Assembly (NCBI GenBank): GCA_022712075.1
Contig: JALAHE010000282.1
Location: forward strand, 1-12,679
Source of the DNA: Galactobacter sp.
GTDB lineage: Bacteria; Actinomycetota; Actinomycetes; Actinomycetales; Micrococcaceae
Length of the DNA: 12,679 bases
Direction of reading: 5' to 3'
Part shown: positions 7,717 to 12,679 of the stretch, piece by piece
Numbering within the stretch: position 1 is the first letter of the stretch
How the letters are laid out: each line of letters opens with the position of its first letter
Program-made: the position numbers and the translations under genes
The notes under the pieces: model-generated
Seen by the model: the letters and a program-made list of their open reading frames with translations, nothing else
What the model was told of the DNA's origin: nothing
The model's database searches: none

Positions 7717-7756
7717 GGCGACGGCCCCGGGAGTCACGGCTCCCGGGGCCGTCGCC
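7717..7756 (+). terminator. Perfect 17-bp stem terminator after the surface-protein gene
   Basis: GGCGACGGCCCCGGGAG (7717-7733) pairs perfectly with 7740-7756 across the 6-nt loop TCACGG, starting 12 nt after the TGA. No T run follows. The stem strength and position make it a convincing factor-independent terminator of the high-GC kind. It should isolate thymidine kinase from the surface-protein gene. Confidence 0.85.
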
Positions 7757-7765
7757 TGCGCCGAC

Positions 7766-7771
7766 TAGACT
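7766..7771 (+). promoter_or_regulatory. -10 box TAGACT for thymidine kinase
   Basis: TAGACT (TA....T form) lies 38 nt before the TTG start and 10 nt after the preceding terminator stem. No -35 box is visible because that position falls inside the stem. The identical hexamer precedes the AraC-type gene at 10849-10854. Confidence 0.4.
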
Positions 7772-7809
7772 GATCCGCGCCCCCGCACCACCCACGTGAA
7801 AGGCCCGCC

Positions 7810-8433
7810 TTGGCCAAGCTGTACTTCCGCTACGGAGCCATGAACTCCGGCAAGTCGACGGGTCTGCTGCAGGCGGCGTTCAACTACGAGGAACGCGGGC
7901 AGCGCGTGCTGTTGGCCAAGCCCGGCGTGGACACGAAGGGCGATACGGCGATCGTTTCCCGCCTCGGCGTGACGCGTCCCGTGGACCTCGTGATCCCGGC
8001 CGACGGCAACGTGCGCGAGCTCTTCGCGCAGGCCTCGCGCGGGGATGCGCCCGAGTCCCTCGTGCCCCACGTGGACGTGCCGCCGGTGGCCTGCCTGCTC
8101 GTGGACGAGGCGCAGTTCCTCTCGCCGGAGCAGGTGGACGACCTCCTGCGCATCGCCGTCCTGGATAACGTCCCGGTGCTCGCGTATGGCATCCGCACCG
8201 ATTTCCTGACGCACGCCTTCCCCGGCGCGCAGCGCCTGCTCGAGGTGGCGCACACGCTCGAGGAGCTCAAGACCATCTGCCGCTGCGGGCGCAAGGCCGT
8301 GTTCAACACGCGCCGCGTGGACGGCAAGATCGTGTTCGACGGCGATCAGGTCGCCATTGACGGCGAGGACGTCTCCTACGAGTCGCTCTGCGCGGCCTGC
8401 TACCTCGAGGAATCCGGCGGTCGCCTGGGCTGA
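7810..8433 (+). CDS. tdk: Thymidine kinase (type II)
   Basis: This cytosolic salvage enzyme phosphorylates thymidine to dTMP with ATP and feeds the dTTP pool. The protein is 207 residues, typical for the TK1-like family. The P-loop GAMNSGKS is at 9-16, and the Walker B / catalytic segment LLVDEAQF is near 97-103 with Glu100 as the expected catalytic base. The GIRTDF stretch is near 127-132. The structural zinc site is complete: CRC at 157-159 and CAAC at 194-197. It starts at TTG: GAAAGG (7798-7803) lies 6 nt upstream and MAKLYFRYGAMNSGKS begins directly, as expected for the family. It stands alone between a terminator and the DUF2975 operon promoter, so it is probably transcribed singly. Confidence 0.96.
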   Translation: MAKLYFRYGAMNSGKSTGLLQAAFNYEERGQRVLLAKPGVDTKGDTAIVSRLGVTRPVDLVIPADGNVRELFAQASRGDAPESLVPHVDVPPVACLLVDEAQFLSPEQVDDLLRIAVLDNVPVLAYGIRTDFLTHAFPGAQRLLEVAHTLEELKTICRCGRKAVFNTRRVDGKIVFDGDQVAIDGEDVSYESLCAACYLEESGGRLG

Positions 8434-8449
8434 CCGGCCCTCCGTGCCG

Positions 8450-8484
8450 CACTCCGCGGTTTCGGACACACTCCGCGCTTTCGG
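8450..8484 (+). repeat. Tandem 16-bp direct repeat CACTCCGCG-N-TTTCGG
   Basis: CACTCCGCG-G-TTTCGG (8450-8465) recurs as CACTCCGCG-C-TTTCGG (8469-8484), differing at one base with a 19-bp period, 16 nt after the tdk stop. The second copy is also the left arm of the hairpin that follows. No known repeat family is recognised. Confidence 0.55.
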
Positions 8485-8510
8485 GCGGCCCTGTGGCCGT
8501 TTTCGCGGAG
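8471..8510 (+). terminator. Possible tdk terminator hairpin
   Basis: CTCCGCG (8471-8477) pairs with CGCGGAG (8504-8510). Inside it, CGGCC (8486-8490) pairs with GGCCG (8495-8499) around a CTGT loop, giving an interrupted stem. There is no T tract after it. Its place after tdk suggests a terminator, but the internal loop is unequal (8 against 4 nt), so the call is tentative. Confidence 0.35.
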
Positions 8511-8556
8511 CCTCAATGCACGACGGCGCGGCCCTCCACTTTTTCGGACGTCCCCC

Positions 8557-8585
8557 TTGTCGGCGTGCCCGGCGCCCACTAACTT
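8557..8585 (+). promoter_or_regulatory. Candidate promoter for the DUF2975-XRE operon
   Basis: TTGTCG (8557-8562), a 17-nt spacer and TAACTT (8580-8585) form a plausible sigma70-type promoter. Transcription would then begin near 8592, inside the large palindrome. A bound repressor there would block initiation directly. Confidence 0.4.
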
Positions 8586-8616
8586 ATCGTTCATCGATAT
8601 TAACGATGAACGATAA
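8584..8616. promoter_or_regulatory. 33-bp near-perfect palindrome, probable operator of the DUF2975-XRE operon
   Basis: TTATCGTTCATCG (8584-8596) is exactly complementary to CGATGAACGATAA (8604-8616). The 7-nt middle ATATTAA is itself nearly symmetric, with one mismatched pair. Each arm contains ATCG twice at a 7-bp period, so the site has four ATCG-type contacts. It overlaps the end of the proposed -10 box and runs directly into the ribosome site AAGGGGG (8616-8622). It is sharply AT-rich in a GC-rich setting. The sequence is certain; the operator role is inferred from its place and symmetry. The likely binder is the small XRE protein encoded by the same operon. Confidence 0.75.
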
Positions 8617-8628
8617 AGGGGGTGCGGC

Positions 8629-9477
8629 GTGACGCTCATTGCGTGGTTTCCGTTGCTGATCTTGGCCGTGGGCGTCGGGGTGCTCGGCTACTCGGCGTGG
8701 GCGCTGCTGCGCCCGGGTTGGAAGGAACGCCGCGGCCAACGCGACGGGCGTGTGGCCGTTGACCTCGCGCGCACCTGGGCCACGGGCGCCATTGTGGTGT
8801 TCTCACTCGGTGGTGTGGGGCATGTCGTGAACGCGCTCGCGAGCCCCGAGGTGACCCTCTCGAACGTGCCGCTCGGCAACTACTGGCCGGCCCTTCCAGT
8901 CGGCATGGCGGAGTACCAGAACGGCGAGGGCGATGAGCGGTTTGTCTCCGGCGAGTTCCGTGTCGGCGACCTCGTCCTGAGCGGGCTTGGCCCCGGCACA
9001 CGCCTGCTGCTGGCCGGCGGCGAACTGCTCATCGCCGTGGGGTGCATCGCCGTCGCGGTGCTGATCCGCCGCGCGTGCACCGCGATCCTTGGTGGCCGCG
9101 CCTTTGACCCCCGCCTGCGCTCGTGGGCCTGGTGGACCGCGATCGTCGTCATGGCGGCCGGCTTCGGCGGGCAGATCCTCAAAGTCTCCGGCCAGGCCAA
9201 TGCCGCCAACGCGGCGCTGCCGTCATGGCAGATGGATCCGAACATGAGCGAGGAGCTGGCCAAGCTGTACGACCGTGCCGAAAGCTCGCCGGACGGCACC
9301 GTCGACTACACCGAGGCGCTGCCGCAGGCCCCATACTTCGGCGGTCAGATTGAGTTCCCGCTGACCCCGCTCTGGGTCGCGATCATCATCATCATCGTCG
9401 TGGAGCTGCTCAGCGCCGGCGTGCGCCTGGCGGCCAAGAACGCGCGCCTGTCCAAGGACGTGGAGGGCCTGGTGTGA
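8629..9477 (+). CDS. DUF2975-like multi-pass membrane protein
   Basis: This is a membrane protein of 282 residues without known biochemical function. Likely membrane segments: about 4-27, 51-71, 126-147, 166-185 and 247-268. Between the second and third lies an outside or inside loop of about 50 residues; another of about 60 precedes the last segment (WQMDPNMSEELAKLYDRAE). The GGRAFDPRLRSWAWWTAIVV stretch and the final ARLSKDVEGLV tail resemble DUF2975 proteins. The pairing with a small YozG-like XRE gene is the usual context of that family. It is longer than typical members (about 160-200 residues) because of the loops. GTG start with AAGGGGG 6 nt upstream. It overlaps the next gene by 4 nt (GTGA), so the two are translationally coupled. 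Family assignment is from memory of the pattern, so moderately certain. Confidence 0.78.
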   Translation: MTLIAWFPLLILAVGVGVLGYSAWALLRPGWKERRGQRDGRVAVDLARTWATGAIVVFSLGGVGHVVNALASPEVTLSNVPLGNYWPALPVGMAEYQNGEGDERFVSGEFRVGDLVLSGLGPGTRLLLAGGELLIAVGCIAVAVLIRRACTAILGGRAFDPRLRSWAWWTAIVVMAAGFGGQILKVSGQANAANAALPSWQMDPNMSEELAKLYDRAESSPDGTVDYTEALPQAPYFGGQIEFPLTPLWVAIIIIIVVELLSAGVRLAAKNARLSKDVEGLV

Positions 9478-9710
9478 GCCCGGCCGAACGCCTCGAGGAG
9501 GACCTCTCCGGCGTCCACTGCCGCCTGACCGAACTGCTCGCCGAGCGGGGCATGACGGTCACGGAGCTCAGCGCCGCGGTGGGCGTCTCGATCGTCAACC
9601 TCTCGGTCCTGAAAAACGATCGCGCCAAGGCCATCCGATTCTCCACCCTCGTGGCGATCTGCCGGACCTTGCGCTGCGAGATTGGGGAGCTCCTCATCCT
9701 GGCCGGGTAG
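9474..9710 (+). CDS. Small XRE-family (YozG-like) helix-turn-helix regulator
   Basis: This is a DNA-binding protein of 78 residues that is almost entirely one Cro/C1-type helix-turn-helix domain. The core is about 28-50 (TVTELSAAVGVSIVNLSVLKND), preceded by HCRLTELLAERG. The AIRFSTLVAICRTLRCEIGELL end is characteristic of YozG-like regulators. Its GTG start overlaps the DUF2975 stop by 4 nt, so both proteins are made from one mRNA in linked amounts. It has no sensor domain; any signal must come from a partner, perhaps the membrane protein. It is a natural candidate to bind the 33-bp palindrome upstream of the operon. Confidence 0.88.
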   Translation: MSPAERLEEDLSGVHCRLTELLAERGMTVTELSAAVGVSIVNLSVLKNDRAKAIRFSTLVAICRTLRCEIGELLILAG

Positions 9711-9750
9711 CGCTGCGAGGGAGGAGCTGCCGGTACCGGGTCCGTCGGGG

Positions 9751-9776
9751 GCTCCCGCGCGGGGCCGCGCAGGAGC
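9751..9776 (+). terminator. Hairpin after the DUF2975-XRE operon
   Basis: GCTCC-c-GCGCGG (9751-9762) pairs with CCGCGC-a-GGAGC (9765-9776), giving 11 pairs interrupted by one C-A mismatch, 40 nt after the XRE stop. The top pair must open to allow a 4-nt loop. No T tract follows. It is a reasonable first terminator of the operon. Confidence 0.5.
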
Positions 9777-9782
9777 ATGCTG

Positions 9783-9831
9783 GGGAACGGGCCGCCCGGC
9801 GCGCACCGCGCCGGGAGCGCACACCGTTCCC
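9783..9831 (+). terminator. Two-stage hairpin upstream of the aldo/keto reductase
   Basis: Outer arms GGGAACGG (9783-9790) and CCGTTCCC (9824-9831) enclose a perfect 9-bp inner stem CCCGGCGCG (9795-9803) / CGCGCCGGG (9807-9815) with a 3-nt CAC loop. The outer and inner stems are parted by unequal internal loops of 4 and 8 nt. It lies 28 nt before the reductase ATG. It could be a second terminator for the upstream operon or, if the reductase promoter lies upstream, a structured leader. Confidence 0.5.
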
Positions 9832-9859
9832 ACGCCGTTCACCTGACGAGGAGTCAGCC

Positions 9860-10717
9860 ATGAAGAACCTGTCCCTTCCCCACGGCGCGTCCATGCCGTT
9901 GCTCGGCTTTGGCGTCTACCAGATTCCGGCCGACGAGACCCAGGCTGCCGTCGAAGCGGCGCTGCAGGCCGGCTATCGGCACATCGACACCGCCGCGGCC
10001 TACGGCAACGAAGAAGCCGTGGGTGCGGCCCTGCGCGCGGTCGGCCTGCCCCGCGGGGACGTGTTTGTCACGACCAAGCTCTGGATCCAGCGCGCCCCCG
10101 CGCAGGCCAACGCCGAGCGTGCGTTGACCCGCTCCCTCGAGCGCCTCGGCCTGGAGAGCGTCGACCTCTTCCTCATGCACCAGCCCATGGGCGACGTCTA
10201 CGGGCAGTGGCGGGCCATGGAGGCCCTGCAGGCCCAGGGCGGCGCCACGGAGATCGGGGTCTCCAACTTCCCCGTGGACCGCGTGGTTGACCTGGCCCTG
10301 CACAACGAAGTGGCGCCGGCGGTCAACCAGATTGAGGTCAATCCCTTCCACCAGCGCCGCGAAAAAGTGGCGGCTCTGCAGGCCGAGGGGGTTGCGGTTC
10401 AGGCGTGGGCGCCCTTCGCCGAGGGGCGCAACGGCATCTTCGAGCACCCCGTGTTGGTGCGCATCGCGGCGGAGCACGGCGCCTCGGTGGCGCAGGTGAT
10501 CCTGGCGTGGGTGGTGTCGCGCGACGTCGTGGCCCTTGCCAAGAGCGTGCGCCCCGAGCGCATCGCAGAGAATCTCGCCGCCGCCGAGCTCACGCTCACG
10601 CCGGAGGACCTGGCCGCCATCGAGGCGCTGGACGCCGGGGAGTCCCAATTCTTCGACCACGCCGATCCTAAGATGGTGCGCTGGCTCGGCGGCCGCGCGG
10701 AGGATCCGCAGGGCTGA
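9860..10717 (+). CDS. Aldo/keto reductase (2,5-diketogluconate reductase-like)
   Basis: This is a soluble NADPH-dependent oxidoreductase of 285 residues that reduces aldehydes or ketones to alcohols in a TIM-barrel fold. The catalytic tetrad is complete: Asp43 in YRHIDTAAAYGNE, Tyr48, Lys73 in VTTKLW and His107 in DLFLMHQP. The family segments GVSNF (133-137) and QIEVNPFHQ (157-165) are present. The cofactor-binding stretch AKSVRPERIAEN (227-238) gives Lys228 and Arg234 for the NADPH phosphate; the usual Pro before Lys is Ala here. Overall it is nearest to AKR5-type bacterial reductases (DkgA/DkgB-like), but the substrate cannot be told from sequence. ATG start with GAGGAG 6 nt upstream. It is flanked by hairpins on both sides, so it is probably a single-gene transcript. 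Confidence 0.93.
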   Translation: MKNLSLPHGASMPLLGFGVYQIPADETQAAVEAALQAGYRHIDTAAAYGNEEAVGAALRAVGLPRGDVFVTTKLWIQRAPAQANAERALTRSLERLGLESVDLFLMHQPMGDVYGQWRAMEALQAQGGATEIGVSNFPVDRVVDLALHNEVAPAVNQIEVNPFHQRREKVAALQAEGVAVQAWAPFAEGRNGIFEHPVLVRIAAEHGASVAQVILAWVVSRDVVALAKSVRPERIAENLAAAELTLTPEDLAAIEALDAGESQFFDHADPKMVRWLGGRAEDPQG

Positions 10718-10732
10718 GCTCCGCGCCGCTCT

Positions 10733-10800
10733 AAAAACCGAGCCCTCCAGAACAAACCGCGTCCTCGAGTATGCGGAAAGTCCAGGAGGGCTCGGTTTTT
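10733..10800. terminator. Bidirectional terminator with a 36-nt loop
   Basis: AAAAACCGAGCCCTCC (10733-10748) pairs perfectly over 16 bp with GGAGGGCTCGGTTTTT (10785-10800). A T5 run closes the right end and an A5 run opens the left, so either strand ends in a U tract. This is the only element in the window with a classic U tract. The stem begins 15 nt after the reductase stop. The loop is unusually long (10749-10784) and holds a further possible CCGC/GCGG pairing (10757-10760 with 10773-10776). It ends before the AraC-type gene. Confidence 0.85.
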
Positions 10801-10848
10801 CGTTGCCGAGCAAGGTTGGCTCGTGCGGGCCACATCGGAGCCGTTTCG

Positions 10849-10854
10849 TAGACT
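10849..10854 (+). promoter_or_regulatory. -10 box TAGACT of a leaderless-type promoter (AraC-type gene)
   Basis: TAGACT ends 7 nt before the ATG at 10862, so transcription would begin at or beside the start codon. No ribosome site stands before this ATG, which supports leaderless translation. A clear -35 box is missing. Confidence 0.5.
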
Positions 10855-10861
10855 CGCACCT

Positions 10862-11728
10862 ATGACCTCGCCGCGTCCCAGCCCGCCACAGCGTGGTTCC
10901 TGGCGTCGAGAGAAAAGCACCGTGGTGCTCGCCGAAGTGGATTCCCCCGAGCGGGTGACGCCCCCGTTCGCGATCCATGCCGAGAGCTCGCTGGTCCCTG
11001 TTCCACTCCAGTTCGAGCCGCATTCGCATCCCCTGCACGAGCTGGTCTGGGTGCGCGGCGGCACGATGACCGTCCAGTTGCAGGGGCTCGTCCTGACCGT
11101 GCCGCAGGGGCACGGCATCTGGCTTCCCGCCGGGCTGGAGCACGCCGGCCGTATGACGGCCAACACGCAGTTGTGCGATGCGCTCTTCGACCCCAATCGT
11201 TCGCGGCTGCGGCCCGAATTTGGCACGTCGACCCCGGTGGCGGTGGAGATGAGCCCCGTCCTCGAATCGCTGCTGACCTACCTCGAGGGCACCGATCTCA
11301 CCGAGCAGGCGCGGCTCAACGCCGAGGCCGTGGTGTTCGATGCGCTGGCGCCGGCGGCGCGACAGCTCGCCCTGCAGGTGCCCAGCGTGGGGCGACTTGA
11401 CCCCGTGGTCCAGTCGCTTCTGGAGGATCCCACCGATGCGCGTGGTTTGGGGGACTGGTCGCGGGAGCTGGGCTTGAGCGAGCGCACCATGACCCGCCTC
11501 TTCCGCTCGGAGACTGGCCTCTCCTTCCAGCAGTGGCGTCAGGTGCTGCGCGTGCATCACGCCGTGGAGTTGCTCGCCGAGGGGCTCGAGGTGCAGGAGG
11601 TGGCGGCCCTGCTTGGCTACGCCCAGCCCAGTACGTTCATCGCCTCCTTCAAGCGCGTCATGGGTGTGACTCCCGGGGCTTTCGAAGCGCGTGGCCGAAA
11701 CGCCGTATCGTCTGGCCTCGAGGCTTGA
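10862..11728 (+). CDS. Cupin-AraC family transcriptional regulator
   Basis: This is a DNA-binding regulator of 288 residues. The N-terminal cupin-type sensor domain is about 38-110, with HSHPLHELVWVRGGTMTVQLQG, VPQGHGIWLPAGLEH and other beta-rich segments. The His pairs (His54, His56, His59 and His94) could bind a metal or ligand. The C-terminal AraC domain is about 178-278, with the first helix-turn-helix near 196-215 (DWSRELGLSERTMTRLFRSE). The second is near 244-264, followed by the family signature up to GVTPGAFEARGR. The ATG at 10862 is chosen because TAGACT lies exactly at leaderless distance; a GTG 13 codons earlier would start upstream of that promoter. The next gene is a siderophore-type ABC ATPase 91 nt away on the same strand, so control of metal uptake is a fair guess but not shown. 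Confidence 0.9.
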   Translation: MTSPRPSPPQRGSWRREKSTVVLAEVDSPERVTPPFAIHAESSLVPVPLQFEPHSHPLHELVWVRGGTMTVQLQGLVLTVPQGHGIWLPAGLEHAGRMTANTQLCDALFDPNRSRLRPEFGTSTPVAVEMSPVLESLLTYLEGTDLTEQARLNAEAVVFDALAPAARQLALQVPSVGRLDPVVQSLLEDPTDARGLGDWSRELGLSERTMTRLFRSETGLSFQQWRQVLRVHHAVELLAEGLEVQEVAALLGYAQPSTFIASFKRVMGVTPGAFEARGRNAVSSGLEA

Positions 11729-11760
11729 TTGCGGACATCGGACACGAGTCCTAGCCTTAA

Positions 11761-11779
11761 GGAAGCAAGGCTCGCCTAA
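11761..11779 (+). promoter_or_regulatory. DtxR/IdeR-type iron box upstream of the ABC transporter gene
   Basis: GGAAGCAAGGCTCGCCTAA matches the consensus TTAGGTTAGGCTAACCTAA at 12 of 19 positions by my alignment, with the AGGCT core and CCTAA right arm intact. It closely resembles the right half of published actinobacterial iron boxes ending AGGCTCACCTAA. The left arm is weaker; TTAAGG lies just before it (11758-11763). A candidate -10 box TAGCCT (11752-11757) places the site over the transcription start, where Fe2+-loaded repressor would block the promoter. The site predicts that the transporter is made when iron is scarce. Confidence 0.7.
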
Positions 11780-11819
11780 GTAGGAGCGGGCGACGGCTCC
11801 CACCCCCAGGACTTCCACG

Positions 11820-12679
11820 ATGCCCCCAGCACGTTCTCGTGCCGTAGACGCCGCCGTGCGCACCCCACGCGCACTGCGCGGCTCCGAGCTGCGCCTCGGT
11901 TTTGGCAAGGAACGCGTGGTCCACGGCGTCACCCTTGGTCTACGACCCGGCCGCGTGACGGCCCTCGTAGGGCCCAATGGCAGTGGCAAGTCCACGCTCC
12001 TGCGGAGCCTGGCCCGCCTTCACCGGCCCGACGACGGCCGGATCACCTTGGGTGCCACTTCCGCGGCCCCCAGCGAGGACGCCCTGAGCCTCAGCCCCCG
12101 CGACTTTGCCCGCGAGGTCACACTCTTTGCCCAGTCACGGACGGCGCCGCAGGGCCTCTCCGTGAGCGAGCTCGTGGCCTTCGGTCGCCACCCCTATCGG
12201 CGGCGCCTGGCCGGGGCCACTGCCCAGGACCGGGCAGCGGTGGAACGCGCCATGCTCGCCACCGGCGTGGCCTCCATGGCCACGCGTGCCGCCGGCGAGC
12301 TCTCGGGAGGCGAGCTCCAGCGCGTCTGGTTGGCAGCGTGCCTGGCTCAAGAGACCGGCGTCGTGCTCCTGGATGAACCCACCAACCACCTTGACCTGCG
12401 CTACCAAGTCCAGACCCTCGATCTGATCCGCGACCTGGCCGAGGACCACGGCGTCGCCGTGGGCGTAGTCCTGCACGACCTTGATCATGCTGCCCGCGTG
12501 GGGGACGACCTCGTCCTGATGAGCGCCGGGCGCGTCCTGGCCCAGGGACGCGCACTCGAAGTGCTCACCCCCGAGCACCTCGAGGCCGCCTACGGGCTGC
12601 CCGTCGACGTCCCGCATGACCCGGCCACCGGCCGCGTCCGCATCGATCCGCGCGGCCGCCACACGCCTCGTCCGCTGAG
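11820..12679 (+). CDS. Iron-siderophore ABC transporter ATP-binding protein (3' end cut by window edge)
   Basis: This is a FecE/FepC-type ATPase that would power a BtuC-like permease importing ferric siderophores. The frame runs open from the ATG at 11820 to the last base (286 complete codons), so the stop lies outside or right at the edge. Motifs are complete: Walker A GPNGSGKST (51-59), Q-loop FAQ (Gln105), ELVAFGRHPY typical of the siderophore/B12 branch, signature LSGGELQRVWLA (161-172), Walker B VVLLDEPTNHLD (181-192) and switch His219 in VVLHDLDHA. The length is already that of a full family member, so little is missing. The first 20 or so residues before the first strand are an unusual Ala/Arg-rich extension. 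AGGA lies 8 nt before the ATG. The iron box upstream supports an iron role. Partner permease and binding-protein genes are not in view. Confidence 0.92.
   Translation, partial: MPPARSRAVDAAVRTPRALRGSELRLGFGKERVVHGVTLGLRPGRVTALVGPNGSGKSTLLRSLARLHRPDDGRITLGATSAAPSEDALSLSPRDFAREVTLFAQSRTAPQGLSVSELVAFGRHPYRRRLAGATAQDRAAVERAMLATGVASMATRAAGELSGGELQRVWLAACLAQETGVVLLDEPTNHLDLRYQVQTLDLIRDLAEDHGVAVGVVLHDLDHAARVGDDLVLMSAGRVLAQGRALEVLTPEHLEAAYGLPVDVPHDPATGRVRIDPRGRHTPRPL

Noticed and set aside
6458..7795. 445-codon minus-strand open frame, and a 287-codon one at 6142-7005, opposite the surface protein
   Set aside because: The Gly/Arg-rich and Ala/Ser-rich translations are those expected from reading an Ala/Pro-rich gene backwards. 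The plus frame has a ribosome site, signal peptide and sorting signal.
8584..8616. Attachment site or transposon end at the 33-bp palindrome
   Set aside because: No integrase, transposase or direct-repeat partner is present, and the location at the promoter and ribosome site fits an operator better.
10733..10800. Miniature transposable element bounded by 16-bp inverted repeats
   Set aside because: No flanking target duplication is visible, and the A5/T5 ends plus position right after a stop codon fit a bidirectional terminator. Copies elsewhere would reopen the question.
10823..10861. Upstream GTG start for the AraC-type regulator
   Set aside because: It would place the start codon ahead of the TAGACT -10 box and has no ribosome site; the 13 extra residues show no family feature.
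9854..11995. 713-codon minus-strand open frame across the reductase and AraC-type genes
   Set aside because: It spans two well-supported plus-strand genes and their terminator and shows no domain; it is a compositional shadow.
12135..12662. Minus-strand open frames at 12118-12555 and 12135-12662
   Set aside because: Both lie opposite the ABC ATPase frame, which carries every expected motif from 11820 to the window end.

Overview
The window is high-GC DNA, with G/C strongly preferred at third codon positions. It has GTG and TTG starts, two promoters whose -10 box lies directly ahead of the ATG (leaderless layout), an LAXTG-type sorting signal and a DtxR/IdeR-type iron box. Together these point to an actinobacterium, most plausibly of the Micrococcales/Actinomycetales. 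The genus cannot be fixed from the sequence alone. I see no rRNA, tRNA, CRISPR array, insertion sequence or phage gene. This is mostly chromosomal metabolic and surface functions with several well-formed regulatory sites.

Left third (1-6063): a very large secreted glycoside hydrolase family 3 enzyme on the minus strand (89-4555) is divergent from a ROK-family repressor-like gene (4912-6063). The GH3 enzyme has its two catalytic halves in swapped order: the alpha/beta sandwich and FnIII domains come first and the TIM barrel second. It carries about 650 extra residues of Ig-like, lectin-like and CBM6-like modules. The 356-bp divergent region holds a likely GH3 promoter, three helically phased ACTG repeats and a leaderless promoter for the regulator. 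The simplest reading is a carbohydrate-responsive regulator controlling itself and a polysaccharide-degrading exoenzyme.

Middle (6064-9710): a cell-wall-anchored Ala/Pro-rich surface protein with an LAQTG sorting signal (6248-7705) ends at a perfect 17-bp terminator stem. Thymidine kinase follows (7810-8433), then a two-gene operon of a DUF2975-like membrane protein and a small XRE/YozG-like helix-turn-helix protein with a 4-nt overlap (8629-9710). That operon is preceded by a 33-bp near-perfect palindrome just upstream of the ribosome binding site. The palindrome is very probably the operon's operator.

Right third (9711-12679): two consecutive hairpins, an aldo/keto reductase (9860-10717), a bidirectional terminator with an unusually long loop (10733-10800), a cupin-AraC regulator with a leaderless-type promoter (10862-11728), an iron box (11761-11779), and the start of a siderophore-type ABC transporter ATPase (11820 to the window end, cut by the edge). 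The iron box suggests iron-repressed expression of the transporter.

I did not find a convincing new multi-gene system. The most interesting items are the DUF2975/XRE operator, the phased repeats in the GH3/ROK divergent promoter, the surface protein with an unrecognised helical domain, and the long-loop bidirectional terminator.
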